Source: Marsupella aquatica
Taxonomy: Eukaryota; Marchantiophyta
Direction: 5' to 3'
NCBI GenBank assembly: GCA_973895155.1
Contig: OZ316895.1
Span: 7,626,001 to 7,690,000, forward strand
DNA: 64,000 nt
The notes beneath the pieces were generated by a model that saw nothing but the letters and a program-made list of their open reading frames with translations, did no database searches and was not told the DNA's origin. The position numbers and the translations under genes were made by a program. Of the stretch, positions 1 through 10,349 are shown piece after piece (position 1 is the first letter of the stretch; each line of letters begins with the position of its first letter).

Positions 1-2754
1 TCGGACACTGGCAACTTAGCTGCCACATTCCCTGGATTCACGCAAGGCGAGCATCCTCCGTATGGCGAGACTTACTTTGGGCACCCCGTCGGCCGCTACG
101 GTGATGGTCGGCTCCTCATTGACTTCATCGGTACATACTATCTCCATACTTGCCACATTAGTTTTGATTTTGTGGTGTGGTGATTGAATCAATTTTCCAG
201 CCTGTTTGTAAAGAATGTTCCCAGTCAGTTCTGGACCACCTAGACCACTATGCTCGATGCATAGACACCTTTTGTCAAGTTGTACGTTGGGGCAGAGATG
301 GTTGAGCTGAATCGTCTCAACTCAAAACCAAGCTCTGTCATTTCATGTGCTCACCTGTTCCTTGTAGTAGACATTGAGGTATCAGCACCCAGTTATCCCT
401 TCGCTATTACAGTTCTCCAACTATGTCTCCTGTTTTTAAATTAATCCTTCAGCTGGAATGGCTGGGACAGACTATCGATAGAATTGAAAACAAGGGGAGA
501 TGAAGTGGCACATAGCACGAGGCGAGATAAATCAGTAGGAAGGACTATTCAATGGATGGTTGATAGCAATCTAACTATTTATTGAAACGTGCATGAATGC
601 AAACCCAGAAGATGATCTATCTGCATGTCGTACCTTGACCCCCTAGTTGTCCGTTTTAGCTCCAAGGATATTCAATGCTTCCGCCTCGTGCATGTTGATT
701 AATGTTAGCGCACTCAGGTTAGTTCGATCAGCTGCATTGGAGCTGCCGACGGGCATGGCCTTCCCTCGTTTTTCCTTCGCGTTGTATCTAGAAAAAGGAT
801 ACCATTTGATGAACATATCCATAACTTGGGCATGAATGTCTCGGCACAGAGATGTCCATTTTCCTTGTTATTGACATTGTGATGTTTGATGGTTTATTTG
901 ACAGCCACCGGTCTCGGGCTACCGTTTCTGGACCCGTACCAGCAGACGGTGAATTCCAATTATACACAAGGTTCGGATTTCGCTTGCGCTGGGTCGACCG
1001 TTCTCCCCGTCACGTATCTCAGCCCCTTTTACCTCGATATCCAGTTGCGCCAATTTGGGGCGTTTAAGTACAACGTTCAGAACGTATACAACCCTCAGAA
1101 CGGGACTGCGGATGTCGGTAAGCAAGCAAGAACGCGATATATGCCCCTTTTCTCGTTTTGACTGAACGTTAATTTCATGCGTGTGGAGTGTTGCTCAATC
1201 AAATTCAGGATTAGCTTGTTCATTCCATGACTGATCAGCTTTTAATTTTTTTTCCCTCTCACATGTCTGGAGACAATGCGCAATCAATTACAAAATCAGT
1301 GTTCTTCAGGGGAAATCTCGAAACTTACACGAGATATCGAAGTAAATAGAGAGAGTCGCTTGTTTTAGGTAGAGCCTGCTCGGTGGTTTGATTTTAGTCG
1401 TGGAATAGTGGTCGTGAAGCAACCTTTCAATTCCGGTTTGCGTTGTCATCGAGTTCGAAATGTGCATGCTTGAGAGCCTTTCACTAATGAATGCGGGTTG
1501 TAGGTCTGGAGAGTCGGCTCCCGAACCCCAGTACATTCTCGAAGGCGCTCTACACGATCGCACTTGGAGGTAACGACTTCACATATGGGTACACCCAGGG
1601 CAAATCGATTGAGCAAGTGAAACTCTATCTGCCTCAGGTCATCGGAAATCTTACTGCTGCCGTCCAGGTCAGTGCAAGGGGTGCCTATCCCAATTTCGTT
1701 CATCCTCAGGAAATGACTTCGTTAACAGTGATCTCCTTAATATGCAAAGGAGCACCAATAGAAGCTACCTAGGCGAAATGGAAACTGAAAGAGAGACAGG
1801 GAGAGGAAGGAATGTTCCTTGATTTGTCCTCTTTGGACCAGCTCCCCAAACTTGCGGTCACTGGACCTTTGAACCATTGCATGCTTGAGTCTCGAGAGAT
1901 AGAACAAGTTTACTCTATACACATAACGTATACTAACTGAGATGTTTGTATTATCAGAGGCTGTACACCTATGGTGCACGCAACTTCATCGTCTGGGATA
2001 TCGAGCCGAATGGTTGTCTGCCCTACACTCTGACCCTTATCCCACACAACTCCAGCGACGTAGATGCTCGGGGATGCTTGATAGCCTACAATGACGTTGC
2101 TGTCTGGTTCAACACCCAATTCAAGGCATCACTTGCTGCCCTGCGGGCGAATCTCACAGATGCAAACATCATCTTTTTCAGTACCTACGATCTGAAGATG
2201 GATCTTATTGCAAACGCGAGTCAGCTTGGTATGCATCATCTCCCTTCGTGGCCCATCGTATCTATTTCCAAATTCTGTCTAGAAACCCGTTTGCATCCTT
2301 CATTTCCACGGGTTGTGACAGTCTATGTTTGCAGAGTAGAAGACACGTCGTCTCAACCATCATTTTCATCACCAATTTGTTGGAATTCGCTTGCATGGCT
2401 TGCTACTTCCTTCTCTAGATCACAACTTCCCATCCATGGATGCAAAGCCTTGAGAATTGACTTTGTTGACATTTCGATTGATGGTCAGGGTTCCAATTCA
2501 CAACCATAGCATGCTGCGGAGTTCCCAGTACATATCATTACAGCCTCAGTGTCAACTGTGGGCAGAGCAATGTCATAAACGGTGTGAATTATACGGCCAC
2601 AACGTGCGCCGACCCAGGTGAATACCTGGTGTGGGACGGTGTTCATAATACCGATAGAGCCAATCGATACATTGCCCAACAATTCTTTTCCGGAGCGTAC
2701 TTTGACCCTCCTTTCCCCTTGCTCACTCAGAACTGCTCACTTACCCCAATTTAG
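1..2754 (+). CDS. GDSL esterase/lipase, 5' end missing
   Basis: Secreted SGNH/GDSL-type serine hydrolase, expected to act on ester or acetyl-ester substrates in the wall or apoplast; the substrate cannot be read from sequence. Five exons are visible: 1-130, 905-1117, 1504-1667, 1958-2228 and 2489-2754, with intron phases 1, 1, 0 and 1 and standard GT/AG ends. They give 347 residues in frame. The window opens inside block I (SDTGN), so the signal peptide and catalytic Ser lie off the left edge. Block II is seen as GSDFACAGSTV, block III as GGNDFTYGY, and block V as WDGVHNTD, which holds the catalytic Asp and His. The stop codon follows CSLTPI. The same strand carries a paralogue at 30354-33997 with the same intron phases. 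Family assignment is firm; substrate is unknown. Confidence 0.92.
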
Positions 2755-3096
2755 GAGCAGATTCAAGTGGCATTGCGTGCAAAGAGTATCATGTAAAAAA
2801 TTGGTGCGTATAGTATTTCGGCAGTTCTTTCTTCATCGAAGGAATAGGAGGACTTACTCACTCTGTCATGAGGGCTTGTAGAACTACGTTGTTAGAAACG
2901 TTTCAGTGTAGGATATATAATTAGTTCAGAACTACGATATCACTAATAGATGCAATTATTCTTTTGGCTACGCTGAGGAGAAACCTAGATAGACAGGCAG
3001 TAAGCCAGCATCAGTTCAATTCTTTAGTGGGTGGGCTCCATAGCTGGCTCGCCTTATGAAACCCAAACTTAGATGTCACAAAATTCTATAATACAT
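2755..3096. other. intergenic, 3' flank of GDSL gene
   Basis: No coding region is supported here. It must contain the 3' UTR and polyadenylation region of the GDSL gene, but I cannot place the cleavage site. Confidence 0.5.
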
Positions 3097-3213
3097 GCGC
3101 ACTTAAAATCGAATTGTCTACAATATCAGGCAGCCGCGCACTTAAAATCGAATTGTCTACAATATCAGGCAGCCGCGCACTTAAAATCGAATTGTCTACA
3201 ATATCAGGCAGCC
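3097..3213. repeat. 39-bp tandem repeat, three copies
   Basis: Three consecutive, essentially identical copies of a 39-bp unit that starts GCGCACTTAAAATCG and ends CAGGCAGCC. There are no spacers, so this is a simple minisatellite. Short open frames across it (both strands) merely repeat the unit and are not genes. Confidence 0.95.
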
Positions 3214-3689
3214 GTGGGGTTTGCCACCATATTCGACTCGGAAATATCATTGTTGTGAGTAATTGTAGGGCATGGCATGACTCAGATTTTATGTCAATCA
3301 TTAACATCATGGAGTGAGTTCTCTCATTCGTTGAATGTACCGTCCGCATGGATAGAATAGTAAGTAGGAAAGTAAACACAGAAGTGTTTTGTTTCAATTT
3401 AAGTTGAATGATCTTCAGAGGTTATTGTGCATCAATCATAGGTTAAATATCTAAGACTGAGTGGCAGAAAATCTTCCTATGACGCAAGTTTAATCGCACA
3501 TGACGAACAGAAGCGTAACCGTCTTTGCTCCAAAATATTAGTTACGTCACGACAAGAGTTCAGAGAGACAGGAAAAATGAAATTGACTTCCATCGAAGGG
3601 AAATAGCATTAAAACCGCATATTGAAAACCCATAGGAATTAGAGAAGGAAGCGAAGAAATGCAGATTCGGAATTTCACAGGGAGGAAAC

Positions 3690-4046
3690 TACACTTGTTG
3701 CCAGTTTAAAAAACGTCCAGAAGGTTTGCAATTTGGGCACATGCGCAGATGGTTAGTCCCCTATACTCGGCGGAATGGACCCACTATCATAAGAAGCCAG
3801 CGTTGGACGGTTCTCTGAAATATAATTGAAGAGAACCTTTTTTCATGAATAATCAGGTCCAATGCAGGTACACTTGTTGCCAGTTTAAAAAACGTCCAGA
3901 AGGTTTGCAATTTGGGCACATGCGCAGATGGTTAGTCCCCTATACTCGGCGGAATGGACCCACTATCATAAGAAGCCAGCGTTGGACGGTTCTCTGAAAT
4001 ATAATTGAAGAGAACCTTTTTTCATGAATAATCAGGTCCAATGCAG
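3690..4046. repeat. perfect 179-bp tandem duplication
   Basis: Two head-to-tail copies (3690-3868 and 3869-4046) starting TACACTTGTTGCCAG and ending AATGCAG. I see no mismatch between them, which suggests a recent duplication. The second copy ends 18 bases from the stop codon of the FKBP20-2 gene that reads from the other side, so both copies probably lie in or next to its 3' UTR. Confidence 0.95.
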
Positions 4047-4063
4047 ATAAGCTTGAGTAAAAA

Positions 4064-6328
4064 TCAGTCACAAACTACATCCGAATAGAAGAGGAGCGTT
4101 CTTCGGCTGCAATCTTTTGCTTCTAAAAGTTCAACATCAAATACTTCAAACTGCTTTGCACTGAAGAATGTCGAAGGACCTACCTGCACAACACAAGAAA
4201 GGCTCAGTCAAGAAAAGCTATGTGTATTCAAACGTTGTCTAGCTTAAACTCAAGAATTTCTAGTTACTGGCATTGCCTGTTTGCCTAAACTAGCAGCTTT
4301 CAACCTCAGGTAGCACCCAGCACTTGAGAATCAGGCAAAAGAGCACTTACAGGAGGACCGAGTTCAGGAGGTACAATAATTATTCTCCTACCTCCAGGCC
4401 TCATAGTTTTGATCCCTTCTTCAAACCCTGCCAAAGATGGATGAAAGTGTAAATCGTTAAAAGAGTATATGGTTATTTCGATTGTTGCCTCTGTACAACT
4501 AACGTTTTTCCGTACTTGGCATGAGGTGCTTGAAAATCCAGTCATTCCACATTTTACAATATATACCACAAGGAGTGGTGAAGGTCGTGCTAACGCTCAA
4601 CTGACTTCTGATCAAACGAGCAGCAGTGGAAGACCAAGAGTAAGAATGCAGGTCAACCTGGAATCATTCCTTGGATACCAACTCGTGTCCGTGCCGGCCG
4701 ACCCTGCTGATAGCTACTGTCCACCCGCCGGCCTGATTCATTGTATCCAGTGTAATGAAATATAACCTGCACATCAGAGTTCATATCTTCGTCAACAAAA
4801 GCGGTTGGTAGCCACCCATCGGGTAAACCAGCCTACAATACCCTAAACGTTAAAATCCTGGGTTTCCAGCGCCAGTCCTCATATAACAATCCCGAAGAAG
4901 GTAGTCGCTGTTGCACTGAGAGTGATCTGTCAAACTGTCTATAAAACTCGACCTACTTGGGCAGAAAGACGTGACAAATCCAAACCTGTTGACCATCTTT
5001 GGGAAGATCGCCATTCCCAATAACCATATCATAGTAAATCAGCCCCGACTTGCTTGTTACATATTTATTACTGGCGATGACCTTCACTTGGAAGCCTGTG
5101 TGATGGGAGCACAGGATCAATAAGAACATCAATATATCAAAGAATGGCTTTTTCTGCAATGAATGGAAAATCCACTGGGGGAAAGTGACAATCTTCTCTG
5201 TAGACGTAAGCACCTAACCTTCTCTGACAAAGCCGGGGAATTCTGTAGGAGCATTATTGAGTTTCTGCATCCGCCGATTCTGCTCTAATAAGCGGTCTTC
5301 ATCGTAAGGACTGCTGGGTGCTCGTCCTTTCTTCTTCTCCGCCTTGGCTGGTGCGCCCTCTGCTTCAGCCTCACCGATCCTGCCTACAAATGGGGAGGCT
5401 GCAAGAGCAAACAAGCACGAAGTCGAGAAAGTCCTTCGCCCTCGCTTTGATGTGGATTGCTCCAGAGGGGTTGATGGCAGATTACCTTCGTGAGCGGCTC
5501 CACATTCTCTGGATGAGATACTACCTGAGAAATTGGGCAAGAACAAATGATATAATTACTTTCACGACTAAAATCACGAAAATCGAACGACAGATGCCAT
5601 AGCAAAGCTTGGAGTTGGATCCTATTGCCCAAAACATAGAGGAAACAAGAGTTGAATTATTCCAAAGAAATCTTAGTGTCTGTGGCCCAAAAACTGTGGA
5701 TAGCGTTCAGGTCCTTTTTTCGACTCGTAGGTAGTCCTATCATGTGTCTAGTCTTCCGTTCCACATATTTTACAGAATGTGGAGCAGTTCATGGATGTGC
5801 CCTCACTTCAACTCTTCAGCTTAGTCGTTTATTTAACAAAGTGAGTGGCCATCCGAGTTGAGTCTAGAGAAACTGAACCAGAATGAAACAGACTAACGAG
5901 CTAAGCTGATTAATTTCGCTTATCAAAACTAGTTGTACAATTCTGCTCCACTAAAGAATGGCAACCAATAGGTGCAAAAGAGGTAACCCACGCTCACCGT
6001 CCTGAGATTTCTGAAGTCCGCTATATGCACCTTTCTCTTCCATTTCAGCATTCCACCTCGTTTCCATGGATGAACAATGCCCAATCCACGCGCCGTAACC
6101 GCCAGCTGATGATAGAAAGAGTTTGACTCGCTCTCCAACGCGGGAAGAAACCTTAAAACGTCCTGCACCTAATCCAGCTGAGGAAAATAGTCCTTCCTTT
6201 TCAACCCCTCTCCCACTCATCCGCAAGAACCCTAAACCCCCTCTGGATGTCTGCCCAATTGCGAGGAGAGGCGTTTTCCCTCCTCCATGCCCGCCAACAG
6301 GCCCGGCATGGATCACAGCCATAGCCAT
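4064..6328 (-). CDS. FKBP20-2: FKBP20-2-like peptidyl-prolyl cis-trans isomerase, chloroplast lumen
   Basis: Immunophilin of the thylakoid lumen; the Arabidopsis family member is required for normal photosystem II supercomplex accumulation. Exons run 6328-5998, 5524-5219, 5095-4986, 4766-4658, 4427-4351 and 4183-4064, all with GT/AG introns, and give 350 residues. The long N-terminus (about 150 residues) is a bipartite transit peptide: a Ser/Gly/Arg-rich part, then twin arginines followed by a hydrophobic stretch (GRRTFSTSCLFALAASP), typical of Tat import into the lumen. Then come SPYDEDRLLEQNRRMQ and FPGFVREG, hallmarks of this subfamily, and the FKBP fold (SGLIYYDMVIGNGDLPKDGQ, FHYTGYNESGRRVDSS, MRPGGRRIIIVPPELGPP). 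The C-terminus keeps the subfamily's two cysteines (AKDCSRRT and SDVVCD). The start is the first ATG of an uninterrupted frame in exon 1. Confidence 0.93.
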
Positions 6329-7869
6329 GGACGGAGCTCCGAGAGCTATCTATGCCAGGGCTGGACCGCGAGAAAACCAACGTGGAATTAGCTCAGTACT
6401 GCGCCAGCATTGACCTTGTTACTCCGCCATAGCTGTTCCAGAACCCATTCAGCTCCATGAATTGACCATCCAATGGTCGCCAACGTCAATCCTCTCAAAT
6501 TTTCTATGGAGATTCAACTCTATGGACAGCAAAATATTGGTCCGAGTGAATCCATTGCTCAAATCTGCCACAGTGCAGCTTTGAATTCCACACTTCGCAA
6601 ACACAGAGTGCACCTCCTACAATTGCCTGCCAAGATTTTGCAAGTATCGATTCGTTCACAAACCTCCCACGTGGTCAAGATTTTCGAGTACCTCCGTAGA
6701 CCATTTGCCTCAGCTCAGCTCAGCTCAGCTAACCTCTGAGCCGATTTCCCAAAACCATGAAGAACAGCTATGGGCGAAGATTGCTGTCCAGAGAAATTCT
6801 TTCGTTCCGATATGACCGTCTCGAATCGAAAATCAGGATATCAAAGCTTGACTTCACACTACGTCAGGTTTAGCACAATTTCTTTGGGGAAAGGGCGAGG
6901 TGAAGGAAATTGCTTACATTTTTGAGGACGAAGAAGGTGTGCGAGAGGTGATCCCAATTTGCCATGTGAAAGTTCAGATTTCCACAGTTCCATAGTGCCA
7001 TTTGGGTTAGCTCACAAAATAATTATTAAAATAGGTGCTGACATTCAAGCCTGTTCACCCATTAGCTGTTCATATTGGTTTCAGTCACTCATTTAATTGG
7101 TTTCCAGAGACTATCAGTGCACCATTTTCAAACTCACATTTTCAGAGACTCACCCGGCCCCCAATACCATTTCACACTGGCACCTATAACTTCAGTTACA
7201 CCCCAAGAGTCAAGGGCTAAGACTTTCATGTAGACCCTTTACATCTGAACTGTAGGTTTGCATTTCGATAGTTAGATAACTCATCATGCCTTGTGCCAGT
7301 TTGAGAGACTCACACACCCCCAGTTTTTGTTTCTCACCTGCACCCCCGGCTTCAGTTATGCCCCCAGAGTCATGGTGTAGAGCCTTCACTTCAGATTGTA
7401 GGCCCAAAATTTGACATTGTGATTCATATAGGTCATTGTGATTCATACAGGGGAGGAAGATGGCAAAGCCCCAAAATACTTTTATTCCAAGGATGATATA
7501 TTTGACCAGTAAGTGAAACTTTTTCAGTGAATTCCTGTGGTATTCTTTTCATGCAAAAGCCTCTTTTCTCATTCAACTAAAGTAGTTACCACGGTCACTG
7601 AATATATAAACTCTTCCGATTCCCTATCATGACACTGAAAGGTTTAGGGAATATTTCTCAGTTCTTATTCAAGTTAAGGAGTAGGGTTCCTCCTTACCAT
7701 AGTCTATGCAAGTATAACCTTTTCCACTTCCTCATTATGACATTGTAAGGTTCGGGGGGTATTGTCGCACTTCCTTCTCATGACATTGTAAGTTCGGGAG
7801 TATTGTGACCACTGTAAAATTGTGTGCCCATGGGACTAACACTGTCAAACTTTGGTGTCCATTTGAGGT
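6329..7869. other. intergenic, degenerate duplications
   Basis: The first part must hold the FKBP20-2 promoter and 5' UTR. A short AGCTC repeat lies at about 6711-6731. Around 7120-7260 and 7300-7420 there are two degraded copies of one sequence (shared words AGAGACTCAC, CTTCAGTTA and CAGAGTCA). No coding region is convincing. Confidence 0.5.
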
Positions 7870-8015
7870 TCCACCACCTCATTTTTCCAGTGGCAAAGAT
7901 TAGCCAAATTCCACCTCATCAGCCAGTTCCCCACCTAGCCACATACCCAATTAAGCCAGATCTGATCTTATCCAGAAATATACGTAAATCTAATAGGGCC
8001 TCTCAGATCTGTTAG
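7870..8015 (-). repeat. dispersed repeat family, copy E (reverse)
   Basis: Read on the minus strand, this stretch matches four other places in the window (22619-22800, 25560-25790, 26545-26765, and reverse at 57865-58030). Shared words include GGCTAGGTGG, AACTGGCT, and GAGGTGGAATTTGGCTAAT followed by TTTGCCACT. No open reading frame is shared. It is probably a degraded non-autonomous element. Confidence 0.6.
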
Positions 8016-8931
8016 ATATTGCTCTAGTCTTGTGACTCATGAGCTAACTACAGTTAGGCTAATTCGGGTTAGGACTTAGCTAATGTTAGCGGTAGTGTTG
8101 TTGTGTATATAGCCAGGGCTGATGCCAGACCCTGGTGGAACTTAGGCTCATTGTTATAGAGCTAGTTGAGAGATAGGGAGAGCTTGTGCTGTGGATGCTT
8201 GGTATGGCCGGTCGGCCTAGAGTGCAGTAAAGCTCTTGTGTGTTCCCGTGGACGTAGCCTCATGTGGAGGTGAATCACGTATCTCTCTATGTCGACTATT
8301 GTGCGTTGGATGGTTCATGGGCTTGCCGTTGCGAATGTTGTCTATGCTCAACAAGATCTTCAAATTGATTGACCTTAACTTAGTGGTTACGATTACAGAC
8401 AGAAAAAGTTATGCACTACCAAATTCATAATCCATAAATTTCGGCCAAAAGATTGGTCATATGTCATGACCATAAGCTACTCCTGAGGCTAGCGGGAAAA
8501 AACAAAAATCTTGTTACATAACCCTGGGAAAAAGTTATGATCATTTGCTCATGACCAAAAGCCATTAGGGCTTGTCAAAGCAAGGCCATAACTGAATTAC
8601 AACCAAGGAAATAAGTGTTTTTATGGCCAGGACAAAAACACTACAGACTATCTAAATATGTGCTCCATAAGGTTGGTATGGCCAAAAAGTCACAGCCATA
8701 AGTCTAAGAGTGCTCTCACACGCCCTATTGTCCACAATTTTGAATTTCTTTTGCCTTGAAACCTAAAGATGACCCATCCAACAGAGGATAGACGTCACTC
8801 CGGAACATGCACCTCTACGGTAGCCCACAAGGGGGGTCATACCCAGGAGGGAGAGAGGGCTGGCAAGGGCCTAGAAAAAACCAGTACTCCCAACATTACA
8901 CCCCATCCACACACACTCACCCTCTGCACCC
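8016..8931. other. intergenic, nothing recognised
   Basis: I find no coding region, RNA gene or well-formed repeat here. Confidence 0.4.
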
Positions 8932-9105
8932 CTTACATGTGGAGAGATCCCTTGCATGTGGAGAGGGGACCTTACATGTGGAGGGGGGATTGAACCTGGA
9001 ACCTCTATGGGTACTCCCACCACTACACCCCACCCACACACACACTCACCCTCCACATCCCTTACATGTGGAGGGGGGATTGAACCTGGAACCTCTATGG
9101 GTTCA
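8932..9105. repeat. 90-bp tandem repeat with tRNA-like box
   Basis: One full and one partial 90-bp unit begin at 8971 and 9061 (CTTACATGTGGAGG). Shorter versions of the start of the unit lie just upstream, from 8932. Each unit carries GGATTGAACCTGGAACCTC, which resembles the antisense of a tRNA T-arm/B-box and is often seen in degraded SINEs. The tRNA resemblance is inference from that short word only. Confidence 0.7.
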
Positions 9106-9578
9106 AAGCTCATCCCCTGGCCAACTGATCACAATTTTGAATCTTTGAGAGGCCCTAATGGTCAGATAGGAAATTGGATAAAGAATTTTCTTAGCATGTT
9201 CTCCTTTCGCACATGATCACATTCTCCAAATCATAAATATTACTGTTCCTCCCAATTCTGTCACCTCATCCGTTGGGATATTGTTCAAACTCAGTGCTTA
9301 TTGTCTGCACGATTCATGAAGTCGTTCAAACAGAGTTCGTATCGTCTTTAGATTCATGAAGAGCTTGTAACGTACTCTCCTTCTTGCTCCTCGAGAAGAA
9401 TCCTTCTTTGCCTCAGCTTGACAAACTTACGTTGTCTTCGGCGAGATGAGGAGAGAGTCTTGTAATGCAATGCAGATGGAGCGCTTTTCAGAAATACAAC
9501 AATAGTCTGGTGAGTAGTGCTGCTTGAGGAGTGGCCACTCCTCGCATCGCAGCAACTTCAGCTTGCATCCTCCATCTC

Positions 9579-10349
9579 ATGGCGATTCCAAGACTCGGAC
9601 GGAGCTCCCGGTCATTGCTGAAGGCCTCCATTTTGGAGGGTAACGAGTATGGAAGATCCGTTCTCTTAGAGTCTAGTATCAAAGCGAGAGCATCATTATC
9701 TTTTGGAGCATTGGGTCAACAAACAGCTGGTTGGACCAGCGAAGTGGTTCAGAGCAATTTTGCTGGGGCAGCAGCATCAGCATTTATTTTAGGTCAAGCT
9801 GATCAGAGTACGATACGAGGTCTTATTAGTCATGGCTCAATTCGAGGAATGTTTTGGAGATTTCTGGCGGTCTTTCCCACCGCAGTAGCCAACGAAATTG
9901 GCTCATCGAGTAGGAGATTTTCGACCAGTAGACCTCTGGCTGCTGGAGGATCGGCAATGAAGGTGAAAAGTTTGGACCATGTGGTACTCACCGTGAAGGA
10001 CATAGAGGCCACATGCCAGTTCTACTCAGAAGTGCTTGGCATGGAGGTGGTGAAATTCGGCGCGTCGGATGGGGGCATTCGTGTCGCCCTAGCGTTTGGG
10101 GAACAGAAGATTAACCTTCATCAGGTGGGTAAGGAGTTTGAGCCCAAGGCTTATCGAGCAACAGCCGGATCCGCCGATCTGTGCTTCATCACAGACACAC
10201 CTCTGGATGTCATGCAAAAGCATATTGAGAGGAGTGGCGTGAGCATTCTTCAAGGTCCCGTGGGAAGGACAGGTGCCCTGGGGACCATACGGTCCGTCTA
10301 CTTCAGGGATCCGGATCTGAATCTCATAGAGGTTTCCAACTATGTATGA
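9579..10349 (+). CDS. GLOD5: GLOD5-type VOC (glyoxalase-fold) protein, probably mitochondrial
   Basis: Member of the vicinal-oxygen-chelate superfamily, closest in motif content to glyoxalase-domain-containing protein 5; its physiological substrate is not established. The gene has no intron. From the ATG at 9579 it encodes 256 residues; the VOC domain fills roughly residues 129-255. Candidate metal ligands are the His in LDHVVLTVKD, the His in INLHQVGKEFEPKA and the Glu in NLIEVSNYV; VGRTGALG and VYFRDPDLN are also family hallmarks. The first 127 residues are Ser/Arg/Ala-rich and end in a mitochondrial-type presequence (SSSRRFSTSRPLAAG). An in-frame ATG at 9849 (MFWRFLAVFP) would place that presequence at the very N-terminus and give 166 residues, so the start is uncertain. 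The frame is also open upstream to 9531, but without an ATG. Confidence 0.88.
   Translation: MAIPRLGRSSRSLLKASILEGNEYGRSVLLESSIKARASLSFGALGQQTAGWTSEVVQSNFAGAAASAFILGQADQSTIRGLISHGSIRGMFWRFLAVFPTAVANEIGSSSRRFSTSRPLAAGGSAMKVKSLDHVVLTVKDIEATCQFYSEVLGMEVVKFGASDGGIRVALAFGEQKINLHQVGKEFEPKAYRATAGSADLCFITDTPLDVMQKHIERSGVSILQGPVGRTGALGTIRSVYFRDPDLNLIEVSNYV

Noticed and set aside
3073-3397. Possible CRISPR-like or coding repeat
   Set aside because: The 39-bp units are directly adjacent without spacers and the peptide merely repeats with the DNA; it is a minisatellite.
9531-9578. Upstream extension of the GLOD5 frame
   Set aside because: The frame is open here but the first codon would be GTG; a plant nuclear gene should use an ATG, the first being at 9579.
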